Of a DNA stretch of 64,000 bases, positions 34,050 to 44,278 are shown in pieces. The notes under the pieces are model-generated. The model ran no database searches, was not told where the DNA came from, and saw nothing but the letters and a program-made list of their open reading frames with translations. A program made the position numbers and the translations under genes. Every line of letters starts with the position of its first letter. Position 1 is the first letter of the stretch. This stretch comes from Roridomyces roridus (lineage: Eukaryota; Basidiomycota; Agaricomycetes; Agaricales; Mycenaceae), in contig JARKIF010000002.1 of assembly GCA_029378245.1 (NCBI GenBank), positions 1,550,001 through 1,614,000 of the forward strand. Direction: 5' to 3'.

Positions 34050-36734
34050 ATGACCTCGGACGGCGTGCAAATGTGGGGCAAATGTGTCGGTATGCTAGCC
34101 ATGTACTGACGAAACTAGCCATTCCTTGTCGACGGCGGCGGCGTCGGCGAACCCCAATGCCAAACTGAACAAGATTTCGGCGCAGATTACTCAGAATAAG
34201 GTTAGTCTTTTCTGGACTTTGTTCGTTCGTTCTGGTATTTTTATGCGAGTAGGAACGAGGGTCTGCGCAGGCTATGCGTTAGTCTTCAAGCTGATTCAAG
34301 AACGAGTCGATGACCCGTTAACCCGTGCTGCAGTCTATGCGGTCGGCCTGACCGAGGAAGATATGAACAAACCGCAGATTGGGATTTCTCCGATCTGGTG
34401 GGAAGGTGGGCAGCTCGACTTGTATTGTATGCAGCTTATACACGTCTTTGGCAGGGAATCCATGCAATTCTCATCTTGTGAATAACTGCAGCAGCTGGTA
34501 TGTATGTATTCTGCTAATACTTCCGCTAGATGGACCTTGCAAAGCACGTCAAAGACGGATGCAAGGACGAAGACATGGTCGGGTTGATTTTCAACACGAT
34601 CGGAGTGAGTGATGCTATAACGATGGGCTCGGACGGTGCGTGCGCTCGAGTTGTTGTGGAATATCACTGAATAGTACCTGGCAGGCATGCGATACTCGTA
34701 AGAACCTTGAAACGTCGTTTCTTGCGATTGAATATCGCCTTGCAGCCTCCCAAGTCGCGACATCATCGCAGATTCGATTGAAGCAGTCGTTATGGTATGT
34801 CTGTGCTTTGGTGACTGGAATACAGGTCGTTCATGCGTGTAGGCACAACACTATGACGGAAATATCTCGATTCCTGGTTGTGATAAAAACATGCCGGGGT
34901 GCTTCATGGCCGCTGCGCGACACAACCGTCCGACAATCATCGTGTATGGTGGGACCATTCAGGCGGGCATTCGGCATCTAGGTAAATAAATAAAAGTCAA
35001 GTTGGCTGCATTGTGCGATACTGAAATTTTACAGACTGTCCCTCGATGGGCTTGAAGAAAGGCGGGACGGTGAACATCTCGGATACGTTCGAGTCCTATG
35101 GTAGGTATAACCTGTTGATCGCTTCACTTTTGCTTAATGGGCGAAAAGGGAATTACGCCATTGGGAAGATTACTGACGAGGAACACTTCGACGTCGTGCG
35201 CCATGCGTGCCCGGGCCCTGGCGCTTGCGGAGGGATGTACACGGCCAACACGATGAGCTCGGCGTTGGAGGCCCTAGGCATGTCTCTACCCTACTCTTCC
35301 AGCACACCAGCCATCTTCCCTGGTCAGTCGTCTGATAAGTCGATTCTCTTGATCCCCTAACGTCTCCGAACGCAGAGAAAGCGCAAGAGTGCGTCAAGGC
35401 CGCCAAATATTTGAAGCGCTTGCTGGAAAAGGATATCAAACCGAGGGACATACTGACGCGCCAGTCGTTCTTGAATGCAATGGTGATCGTGACAGTCCTC
35501 GGGGGCTCTACTAATGCAGTGAGTACCCCCAAACTTGGTGCATGCAAAATGGGCTGACTGTAACAGGTTCTCCATCTCCTTGCGATGGCTCGGGCCGCCG
35601 AGATCGATGTGGGTCGGATATCTCGGAACCAGGCATTGAATCTAAACGCACACAGCTCAACATCGACGATTTTCAAACGATCACCGATAAGACGCCCTAC
35701 CTCGCCGACTTGAAGTGGGTGTTTTGCACTCCTCTACGACGCCGATTTCTGACGCAGTACGCCCAGGCCTTCGGGCAAGTACTACATGCAGGATATCCAT
35801 CGCATTGGCGGTGTCCCTGCGATCCTCAAGTACCTGCTGAACCACACGGACTTGATCGACGGCTCGCAGCTCACGGTGACGGGCAAAACACTTGCAGAGA
35901 ACCTCGAGGACGTAGCCGAGATCGAGTTTGAGAACCAGGATGTTGTACGCAAACTCGACAATCCTATCAAGTCGACGGGGCATTTGACCATCCTCCGTGG
36001 AAACCTCGCACCGGATTCGGCGGTGGCCAAATTGACGGGCAAAGAGGGCGCGCGGTTTGAGGTAAACCTAGAGACCCATTTGTCTTGTTGAAACTGAGGA
36101 ATCGGTAGGGAACGGCCAAATGCTTCGACAGGTGAGCAGGCTAATATCCGAATTGGGATTGAGATTGTTATTTTCTGCAGTGTCCCTGAATTCTTCCCTG
36201 CTCTCGCGTCGGGTGAGATCAAGCCTGGTATGGTCCTCATATTCCGTTATCAGGGCCCCAAGGGCGCTCCCGGAATGCCGGAAATGTTGGGTAGGATATT
36301 CTCAGCCTGTGGAGTCAGGACACAGCTGAAACTCCACGCAAGGTCCGACTGGCGCTATTGCTGGCATTGAGCACTTGAGGAATTCGACCGCCTTGATCAC
36401 GGACGGACGATTCAGTGGAGCTTCCAGGGGGTTCATCATCGGACACGTCGTGCCAGAGGCCAGGCTGGGAGGACCTATTGCCTTGGTTGAAGACGGGGAC
36501 AAGATCGTTATCGACTCGGAGACGAGAACCATCAACTGGCTGGTGGATGAGAAGGAGCAGGCGAGACGCAAAGAGCTCTGGGACGCTTCCGACAAGGGGA
36601 AGCTGAACGTCAAGCGGGGTATTCTTTTGCGGTATGCGCGTGACGTCGCGGTAAGTGTGAATTGTTGGGCATTTTGCAAGTAAACTGAAACAAAAGTCCA
36701 TTAGCCTGCCAGCCAAGGCGCATACTGCGACTGA
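34050..36734 (+). CDS. ILV3: Dihydroxyacid dehydratase, mitochondrial (5' end uncertain)
   Basis: Fourth-step dehydratase of valine/isoleucine synthesis, an Fe-S enzyme. Coding sequence is clear from [17 protein letters not shown] (about 34150-34200). The three cluster Cys contexts are visible: GNPCNSHL (about 34455), CDKNMPGC (about 34890) and [16 protein letters not shown] (about 35205-35255). Also present are [34 protein letters not shown] and [12 protein letters not shown]. The C-terminus [11 protein letters not shown] ends at 36734. At least ten introns, several only about 45-60 nt. The 5' end is a problem. The ATG at 34050 ([10 protein letters not shown]) is in a different frame from KLNKIS, and no donor/acceptor pair of normal length joins them. 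The true start may need an unseen intron or reflect a base error. Confidence 0.9.
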
Positions 36735-36976
36735 TCATAGGTTACAGAGCAAGTAAATAACAAACATGTAAGAACAATGAGCTATACGCTAGGAGGCCCT
36801 CCGTTGGCCTCCTCTGATATCCGGTCATTTACAAGGTGCGAAGTCGAGCCAGTCGTGGCTGCGTGCGAGTCGGGAGTGGATTTGTGACGGCTGTGATTCC
36901 GCTTCCCCTCGACAATGACTACATCTCCAGGCTTGTGGAGGCCTGTAATGACGGCGGGGTCGGGTGGGAGGATAAA
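36735..36976. other. Convergent 3' region between ILV3 and a small membrane-protein gene
   Basis: About 240 bp without a gene. A GAGGCC-type inverted pair near 36791-36813 (AGGAGGCC..GGCCTCCT) can form a hairpin and may help 3'-end formation. No other signal. Confidence 0.35.
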
Positions 36977-37423
36977 CTAAGGAGGAGGGATGAGGCCACT
37001 ATCAGCATATGGAAAGCCACGCACCCGTTCTTCGGGCTCCTTGGCTTCCTTTGGCGGCGCCTTCCCAGCAGCGATGCGGCGGTTCAGGCGTTTTCGTTTA
37101 CAACGCTTGACAAAATAGATGGTGAAACCAACGGCATAGGCGGCTCCCATTATGCTGCCAATGATGGCCCCCGCCAGCATTGGGGTCTTGGCCTTGTGTC
37201 TGGATGTAGTGAGATTTTCGCGGAAGAACAAGTGGGTATCATTGTGTGCTGACCCATGGAGAGAGGCGGCTTCAGCGGAGGTTTGGGCGAGAACGGCTGC
37301 GAGAGAAGAGATAGATTCTATGGCAGGCGGCATACAAAAGGGTTGAAGGATGCAAGGGGTGTTCAGGACATAGGCGGGCAGCAGCGGAGTCGGGAACAAA
37401 CAACGGATGTCATCGATCATCAA
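36977..37423 (-). CDS. Small predicted single-pass membrane protein
   Basis: An uninterrupted frame of 148 residues from MMIDDIRCLFPT. A second possible start is MPPAIESISSLA at residue 31, which would leave a short Ser/Ala-rich exoplasmic part with one N-glycosylation site. One clear helix, MLAGAIIGSIMGAAYAVGFTIYFV, is followed by the basic stop-transfer KRCKRKRLNRR and a Pro/Glu-rich tail ending GLIPPP. There is no signal peptide and no family recognised. The Gly-rich helix, GxxxG-like spacing and short basic cytosolic tail resemble small fungal plasma-membrane proteins. Function unknown. Confidence 0.5.
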   Translation of the reverse strand: MMIDDIRCLFPTPLLPAYVLNTPCILQPFCMPPAIESISSLAAVLAQTSAEAASLHGSAHNDTHLFFRENLTTSRHKAKTPMLAGAIIGSIMGAAYAVGFTIYFVKRCKRKRLNRRIAAGKAPPKEAKEPEERVRGFPYADSGLIPPP

Positions 37424-37935
37424 TCACTGCGGCCGGACTTCGGCTGGTGATCTTGACATGGTGTTGGCAAATCTCGAATCTCTCTCTTCTTCAACCATCT
37501 ATGTACAACATCTTTTCTGGCGTGGACGCGTGGACATTTCAGTAACCGACTGAACTAGGTCGCGTGAATGGAATCAAGGTTGGACTGCGACTCGGAGATT
37601 CTCTCCCGTTTTCTTCTTCTGGATGTTGTGATCTCGGAATTGGACAGCCAGGTTACATCCTTGGGACAACAAGAAATGGAGATGCGATTGCCGGCGCTTG
37701 CACGGGACACGGTCGCTGTCTCGATTGTTTTCATTTGGCTCCTCGATTGTCCAATTCATCGGCCTCGGACGTCCCCCGACGACGAGTGGGGATTTTCATA
37801 CTTTTTCATACCGCATAAGTACTAAGGAACCACAGGGGTTTGGCAGTGGCATGTTGCATGTTGCGAACAAAGGGACGTGATGAAGTATAGCCAATTTAAA
37901 CAGCAGATCCAGGTTCCTTGGCCAGAACTTCCCCC
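37424..37935. other. Intergenic region with a possible F-box-type fragment
   Basis: About 510 bp between a minus-strand membrane-protein gene and the decarboxylase gene. From 37568 a plus-strand frame of 85 residues reads LDSQVTSLGQQEMEMRL and then IVFIWLLDCPIHRPRTSPDD. This weakly recalls the coiled-coil plus F-box opening of basidiomycete F-box proteins. No conserved continuation is found, so it is at best a relic. Confidence 0.3.
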
Positions 37936-39248
37936 ATGCCCAACCCACCCAGCAAATCTGACTTCGTCCTGGCACTAGACGAAGGTGTCGCCACATGGCT
38001 GGACAAAGTTCTCCAAGATGTCCATTGTTGGAAGGAGATTAGAAGTGCAGCTGTGATTGGGTTCCAACATGCGATCGAGAATGACCCCGAGCTTTATATC
38101 GGTTTCAGCAGACTATTCGACTCCATGCCTGCTTGTGACCTACGTGGTCAGCCACAGGTAAGCGTGGGCTATCCTTTTGAACGAATACGTTAACCGAACA
38201 AATGCAGGTTAGGGACTACTTGACCATGCTCCGGTGCTTCGACAAGTTTGTTTGCCAAGCGCCCAGCTGGAACCCCGATTTTCTCGTCTTCCTACCCTTC
38301 ACTGCAATCCTACAATTGCCCATGTCCATGCCCAACGGCTTCCCCATCCTCGCTGATCGTCGCGTCAACGATCATTTCCGCAACATCTTCGGCGAATGGT
38401 CTAGATACCTCTCCTCCGCTGCGTCGACTTCTGTCCTCTCCACGGATGACGACGGATGGCTTGGAGACAATGCCATGCATAACATGCCCGACTTTCAGAC
38501 CCTATTCGAGTGCGATCCCGCAAAGGACCATTGGGGTTTCACCTCCTGGGACCATTTCTTCACGAGGAGACTTCGACTGGGCGCGCGTCCAGTGGAGGTT
38601 CCACAGAAAGGAACATTCATCACCAGCGCCTGCGAATCCAAGGTCCTCCGTTATAGGTCCAACGTTGCCACGAGGGATCCATTCTGGCTCAAAGACACGC
38701 AACCTTATTCGCTTGTCCAAATGCTGGATGATGATCCATTCGCGGTCGATTTCGCGGGCGGAACGGTCTACCAGGCCTTCCTCAGTCCGTATTACTACCA
38801 TCGCTGGCACAGTCCTGTGACTGGCACCATCGTCAAAGCACGTGTCATTGAAGGAACATATTTTGCTGGAATCCCCGCAGACCCGTCGCTATTGGATTCC
38901 CTCGCCCAGGAACCCGTTCGTTTTCGTCACAAGTATCCCGACTTGGTGGCCTTCCAGGACCAGCAACCCTTTCTTACACACATGGCAACGAGGGCGCTCA
39001 TCTTCATCCAGGCGGATGATCCCAAAGTTGGGCTCATGTGCTTTATAGGCGTGGGCATGGTGGAGGTTTCGACGTGCGAAATTACTGTCCAGCCCGGACA
39101 GAGGGTGATGCAGGGAGAGGAGATCGGCAGTTTTCATTTCGGTGGATCGACGCATGTCTGCATTTTTGGTCCTCAGGTCAATCTTGTGTTTCTGAAGGAG
39201 GAGGGAGATTTTGTACCTGTTCGGTCGGCAATAGCTTCCGTTTCGTAA
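37936..39248 (+). CDS. Phosphatidylserine-decarboxylase-family enzyme of the PsiD-like type
   Basis: Two exons split by an intron at about 38158-38207, about 420 residues. The N-terminal half matches the 'PS-decarboxylase-associated' helical domain (DYLTMLRCFDKFVCQAPSW; VNDHFRNIFGEWSRYLSS; GWLGDNAMHNM). The catalytic half has WGFTSWDHFFTRRLR, ITSACESKVLRY, YYYHRWHSPVTGTIVKA, IGVGMVEVSTCEITV and HFGGSTHVCIF. In this family self-cleavage before the Ser of an (L/G)GS(T/S) motif creates the pyruvoyl cofactor, so GGST is the likely site, near the C-terminus. No membrane anchor or mitochondrial presequence is seen. This soluble architecture is that of fungal L-tryptophan decarboxylases such as PsiD rather than lipid-making Psd1/Psd2. 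Substrate is unproven: an aromatic amino acid or phosphatidylserine. No psilocybin-type neighbours (methyltransferase, P450, kinase of that family) are present. Confidence 0.85.
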
Positions 39249-39648
39249 TAGAGCCCACGTACTGCTTCAGTGGCTCTGTCTTCGGTGTTTCCTTATGGAT
39301 ATGGGTAAAAACTCCGTTGATTGTCGAAGACTCGAAGCGTTGGCCCTCACCCACTTTGAACGACACCATCTTGGTCCGCTGTGTTCAGGACGGGAGAGAA
39401 ACCTCCGAACACCAGGGGCATTCCTTGGAATGGAAGTTGGAATATGAGACCTCGGTGGACATTCGCCCGGTTCCAACGCCAGGCATTGAATGTGGACGAT
39501 TGAATGCAAGCAAGTGTTTGTACTCCGCGGACTCGGATGTATGACGAAGGCGGAAGTCGATCGCGAGTTCCTCTTCTCCTCCTGCGCCGATCCCTTCCAT
39601 TCTCCCAGTGCTGCCTTAAATTCTTCAGGATTTCTCGCCCGTATTATC
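39249..39648. other. Intergenic region, 3' UTR of decarboxylase and promoter of TKL kinase gene
   Basis: About 400 bp between tandem plus-strand genes. A frame open upstream of 39649 (MTKAEVDREFLFSS) could extend the kinase N-terminus, but it has no conserved content. A pyrimidine-rich stretch at 39572-39600 fits a transcription start region. Confidence 0.4.
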
Positions 39649-42600
39649 ATGAACCCTCAGAAGCCACCCCCGCTTCCTAGCCCCATGGCGTCGTCCGAGT
39701 CCACCCTCACCTTGAGGCAGAACTCACCCACCATCGGCCGCTCACGCGGTTCTTCCATCTCCACCTTGCGCTCGCCGACACTGTCCGGTCACGGCGAAGG
39801 ACCAAGTCGCGTCTCGAGACCACCGGCATCCTTGGGTCTCTTTCCCGACTTTGCCAAATTCAGTTTCGAGCAATATAACGACAAGCCAACATCCTCGTTC
39901 CTCGCGCGTTCGCGTTCAAAGTCCCAATCCTACGCGTCCATCAGCCCGATTTCAGTCGTCGCGCCGACCCCAGCCCCTTCCGAATCCTCGCCAGTCTCGC
40001 CAACGGCTGCATCGTGGTGGGGACGCAACGTCCGGGACGACATCCTTCCTCGCCCATGGCGAGACCTTCCGCGGCACCAAGGAACCGTCCCGTCCGAACA
40101 AACGGAGAACTGGAATCAAACCAAGAAGGTGAGTCGCGCATTTGTCGCGTCTGGCATCCGTTCATTTCCACCCTAGCGCGTCGCTGCTGCCACCACTCGC
40201 GTCCTTGGAACGTCTCTTCTCGTCACGCACGAGGCGTTGCGTCTAACCTCTGAGATATTAGACGTCGTCCCTGTTCCTGGGTTACAAGCGGCAGCCAAGG
40301 TCCTGCTAGACATTTGGGACAGCGTTCAGGCCATCGACGTGAGTTTTTTTCCCGCGCAGATGGTCAATGTCTCACATCCGTTCAGTTGAACAGACTTGCC
40401 TGTCTTCGTCTCACCGAGCGTTGCGCCGATATCCTTCTGTCCGTTCGCGAAGAAATTGGGGAGGCGGGAGAGGATGTTGGCGACTGAGTTGACCACGCCC
40501 ATTGAGAAGTTGGTCAGGTATGCCTATTCTTCCGTTCACAGGCGCTTCAAGGCTGATATTCCACAAGCTCCTTCACAGGAGTGTACAATTTCATGACGAA
40601 ACAAGCCCATCGTCCGTTCCTTAAACGCTACCTCAAGCGCGAACAGATCATCCGTGACATTGCCAACTGCGACAAAGCTCTCGGAGAGGCGTTGAGCATG
40701 TTTAGCGTGAGTTTTTGCGATGTGGCTTTATATGCTTTAATGACCGATTGCATTTTGTAGATCTCGATACAAATACGAATCCTCAAGCAGGTACAAGCCG
40801 TCGAGCTTAGTCGACAGTCTGATACACGCGCAATCTACGAGTCTGTCGTTCGGTCTCAGCAGTTTGCTGCGCCCGTTCCCTCTGCCACTCTACAGGGCCT
40901 TGGAATCTCGCTCCCGGCTTCCACCACCGGCCTTCCACCCAGCTCTTCCCACAAGTCTTTGTCGGTTCAGCCGCACGAGGATATCCACCCCAATGCCGTG
41001 CTACCGACTCTGCAGAACCTGCACAACATGCAGAATACTCTCGATCTGGCGCATGACACGGCCGACCTCCGCACGCTCATGCGAGAAGCCGTCAGTCAGA
41101 GTAGTGACGCGGAGATGATTCGGGTTTTACAAGTACGTGTTTCCATTTCCATGATTGGACATTGGCTAACAATGCATCGCAGGTAGGACGCGATGAGATG
41201 CCAGAGGCGCTCAAGACACTTCAGCGTGCTCTAGAAAGGGTCGGAGTGGTCAACAACCCTCCTAGCCCGTATGTGCCACCGGTCGAAGCCCCTGTTGTCG
41301 CTGCCAGTGCTCCTTCGACGCTGGCTCCGCAGAGCATAGAACGTTCAATCAGTGCGTCAAGCTCAGGGAGCAGTGCTTTTGGTGGTGCCTCTCCAGTCCG
41401 TGACATGCTTGATCGGGAGTTCATGGAGAGTGGGATCGATGCCCTCCGTCGTCTCAGTTTGAGCAAGGGCACGGATTTGGACCTCCCGAGTTGGACAATT
41501 ACGAGGTGCGTAAAGCGAGTGCAGCTCCTGCAGACTTCTGAGCGTATCTTAGATACGAGGTTGACCGGGACGCGAAGATCGGCATGGGCTTCTTTTCAGA
41601 CGTCTACCGCGGGACATGGCGCAATCGGACGGTCGCGATCAAAGTACTTGCAGAGTGCACACCGCGGAAACTGTTCCTGAAGGAGGTAAAGATTTGGAAA
41701 GAGTTCCGGCACCCAAACGTGTTGGAGCTTTTTGGCGCTAGCGGGGCGAGTGGCGAGGGCCCGTGGTTCTTCGTGTGCCCATATGAGAAGAATGGGTCCT
41801 TGAACGAGTTTTTGCGCAAGATTGCGGCCTCGAATCCGGCCTTTGACACGATGAGTGGGTTTACGGGACGTGAGCGGCATGCGAGCTACCCAGGATTCAC
41901 TCCGCTGGACGGGGACAGTGGGTTTCGACACGGGACGCGGTCCAGGCATATGAGTGTCAGCGGAGATCTGCTTCAACTTGGCGGTAAAGAGGGAGATTTG
42001 CTGAAGTTCATGCACGAAATCGCCAAGGGAATGGAATATTTGCATGGCCGAGGCGTTTTGCATGGTGACTTGAAGGTACGTTGGTTGTTTTCTGTCCCTT
42101 TTCCAGTGCCAAATTTATCACAGGCTGCCAATATTCTTGTGGACGACGGCATCCACTGTCTTGTTTCGGATTTCGGACAAAGCGAGATGAAATCCGAGGT
42201 GTTTAGAATCAGCGGGACCTCTCCTCCGCAGCGTACGTGACTGTCCCGAATTAAGCTTATTGTTCTCATGAATTTTTGCTAGACGGTACTCTTCGTTGGC
42301 AAGCCCCTGAACTCATGTCTGGCCATGGCCAGTTGACGCCCGCCATGGATGTCTATGGTTTTGCGATATGTTGCGTAGAGATTTTGACAATGGGCCGAAT
42401 CCCATGGCCGCTATCGACCGACGAGGACGTTCGCTACTTTGTGACGAGTGCGTTCTCACTTGCCTCGATATACAAACATCGCTAACAAAGCTGTTAAGAG
42501 GAAAACACTCGACCGTCCATTCCTGTTTCTCGCTTCAACACGCCGGCTCTTCAAGAACTTTTGCACCTCTGTTGGCACAAGGATCCTGCTGTTCGGCCGG

Positions 42601-44110
42601 TTTTCACCAAAATTGTCCAAGACGCCAAACAACTGAGGAAGAGTTTTTGCGGCCCATCGTCCAATCCTCAAGACATTCCTTCTCCTCGTATTCCTGACTA
42701 TCGGGAGGATGAAGATTATTCGTCAAGACCATCCCCTGACATGCATCCTATTCCCTTACTAGTCCATCCTCCCCGTGAGTTGATTACTCCTGTGTTACCT
42801 CGTCTAACAATTCTGCAGCCCACAACTTTGGTTCTTTTTCCTTCTTTGGTGGATCTTCGACCGCCTCCGATTCCCCTGACACGACTTTCCACACTGCCCG
42901 AGAGACATCTCTATCATCCGACGACTCGTCCAGTTCGCTGATGAATGCGTCCTTATCATACAAGGAAGACACGGTCGCCACGCCTCTCACGCACATGACA
43001 CAAGAAGTTCTCTTTACGCCGTCGGATCGGACCTCGCATGCCGCTGCTTCTGCTCCTCAATTGAATCCCTCTGAAGAGGATTTGAACTACCTCTTGTTAG
43101 GGAACCGCGACGGAGCCGAGTCACCCCAACCTGTGGATGAGCGGATGGCGAAACTGAGGAATGAGAGGAGATATCGACTTTTATTAGAACACGACTTTCA
43201 TCCGTCACGTACGTGCATTGAAATTTCCCTTTACAGGCACTGATCCAAAGGAGCACAGTGGTCCTTCCGCTTTGGAGCCCATCTCCAATCGCGCTGGGTG
43301 CAGTCGGCTATTTGAGCAAGCCCAGTGGCAAGTTTGTGACATTCTTCAACTGCTTCGAGCCGGATAAGTCTGCAGCTGGTCCGCTGAAGAGTCTCCCATC
43401 GGTTCACGGGTATGGGCAAGTCACGACTGGGAGCCAACGGCAGGATAAGCGCAACGCTGCTCTGCGGGGTTTGGATGCGATCGCGGGTCTGTTGACCTTC
43501 AAGAACAACCACAAGTACGAAGGCCCTATTTCGTACGTTTGTTAGCATTCCAGTCGTTCGAAATTGACATGCGTTTGTAGGCAAAGTGTTAGTCGTCGCT
43601 ACTCGTTTCCGCTTCGGACAGGACACAAGGCCGCCTATCTCTGTACGGAATCGACAATGTACCGCTACGTCGAGAGTTTGGATGCTCCGAAAAAGTGGTT
43701 CAAGTCGAATGTGGATTCGATAATGGAGGTCTACGGTCCGATCCATCAAATCCAGAAGGAGGACTTGTTGTTGGTGATTGGCACTCTCAGCGCTCCGGAT
43801 CACGCGCTTTTTGTGAGCCATAAGCATCCGGATGGGCAGGTACTTGTGTTGATCTCTACATCGAACCGCTACTCAAATCCGCTAGGCGCATTTCAATGTG
43901 TTTTCGTCGACCAAATCCGGTCAGCCGTGGGGAACATTTACGACTGACACGGGATCCGAGCTTGCTGGGCCTTACTACCATGAACCTTCCGTGGGCAACC
44001 CCCTTTCTGCGAGCAAGGTTTCGTCCAGTAGTGGTGGCAGCGTTTGGGACACTGTTCTGGTTGCTCGGCTGCGCTTCAAGCCCGACGTTACGGAGCCAAC
44101 GTCGGTGTAA
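39649..44110 (+). CDS. TKL-type protein kinase with MLKL-like N-terminal helical domain and a conserved C-terminal domain
   Basis: Many exons, roughly 1,250 residues. Order: Ser/Pro-rich disordered N-terminus, then an all-helical region (about 40190-40860) with SEILDVVPVPGLQAAAKVLLD, LTERCADILLSVREEIGE, QAHRPFLKRYLKREQI and SIQIRILKQVQAVELSRQSD. The VPVPGL..A..L..I(W) opening and overall plan resemble the MLKL N-terminal four-helix bundle seen in basidiomycete kinases. Kinase domain (about 41560-42640): IGMGFFSDVYRG, VAIKVL (Lys), HGDLKAANILVDD (non-RD, HGD for HRD), DFGQSE, TLRWQAPE and CWHKDPAVRPVF. A long acidic Ser-rich linker follows. A folded C-terminal domain (about 43080-44100) with LVLPLWSPSPIALGAVGYL and SVWDTVLVARLRFKPDV closes the protein. 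A signalling or cell-death role is inference. Confidence 0.85.
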
Positions 44111-44278
44111 AGATATTGTATACTTTTTTGTTTCTTGTTTCTTCGCACATTGTATCTAGCCCCACAGTCTTTCTGCATAGCATCATTAGATAGAGCACGT
44201 TGTACGCATACGCATGTCGGAATGAAATCATCTTATTGCATCTTTGAGTGTCAAATATTCGTGGATGAAGGCAGTTGC

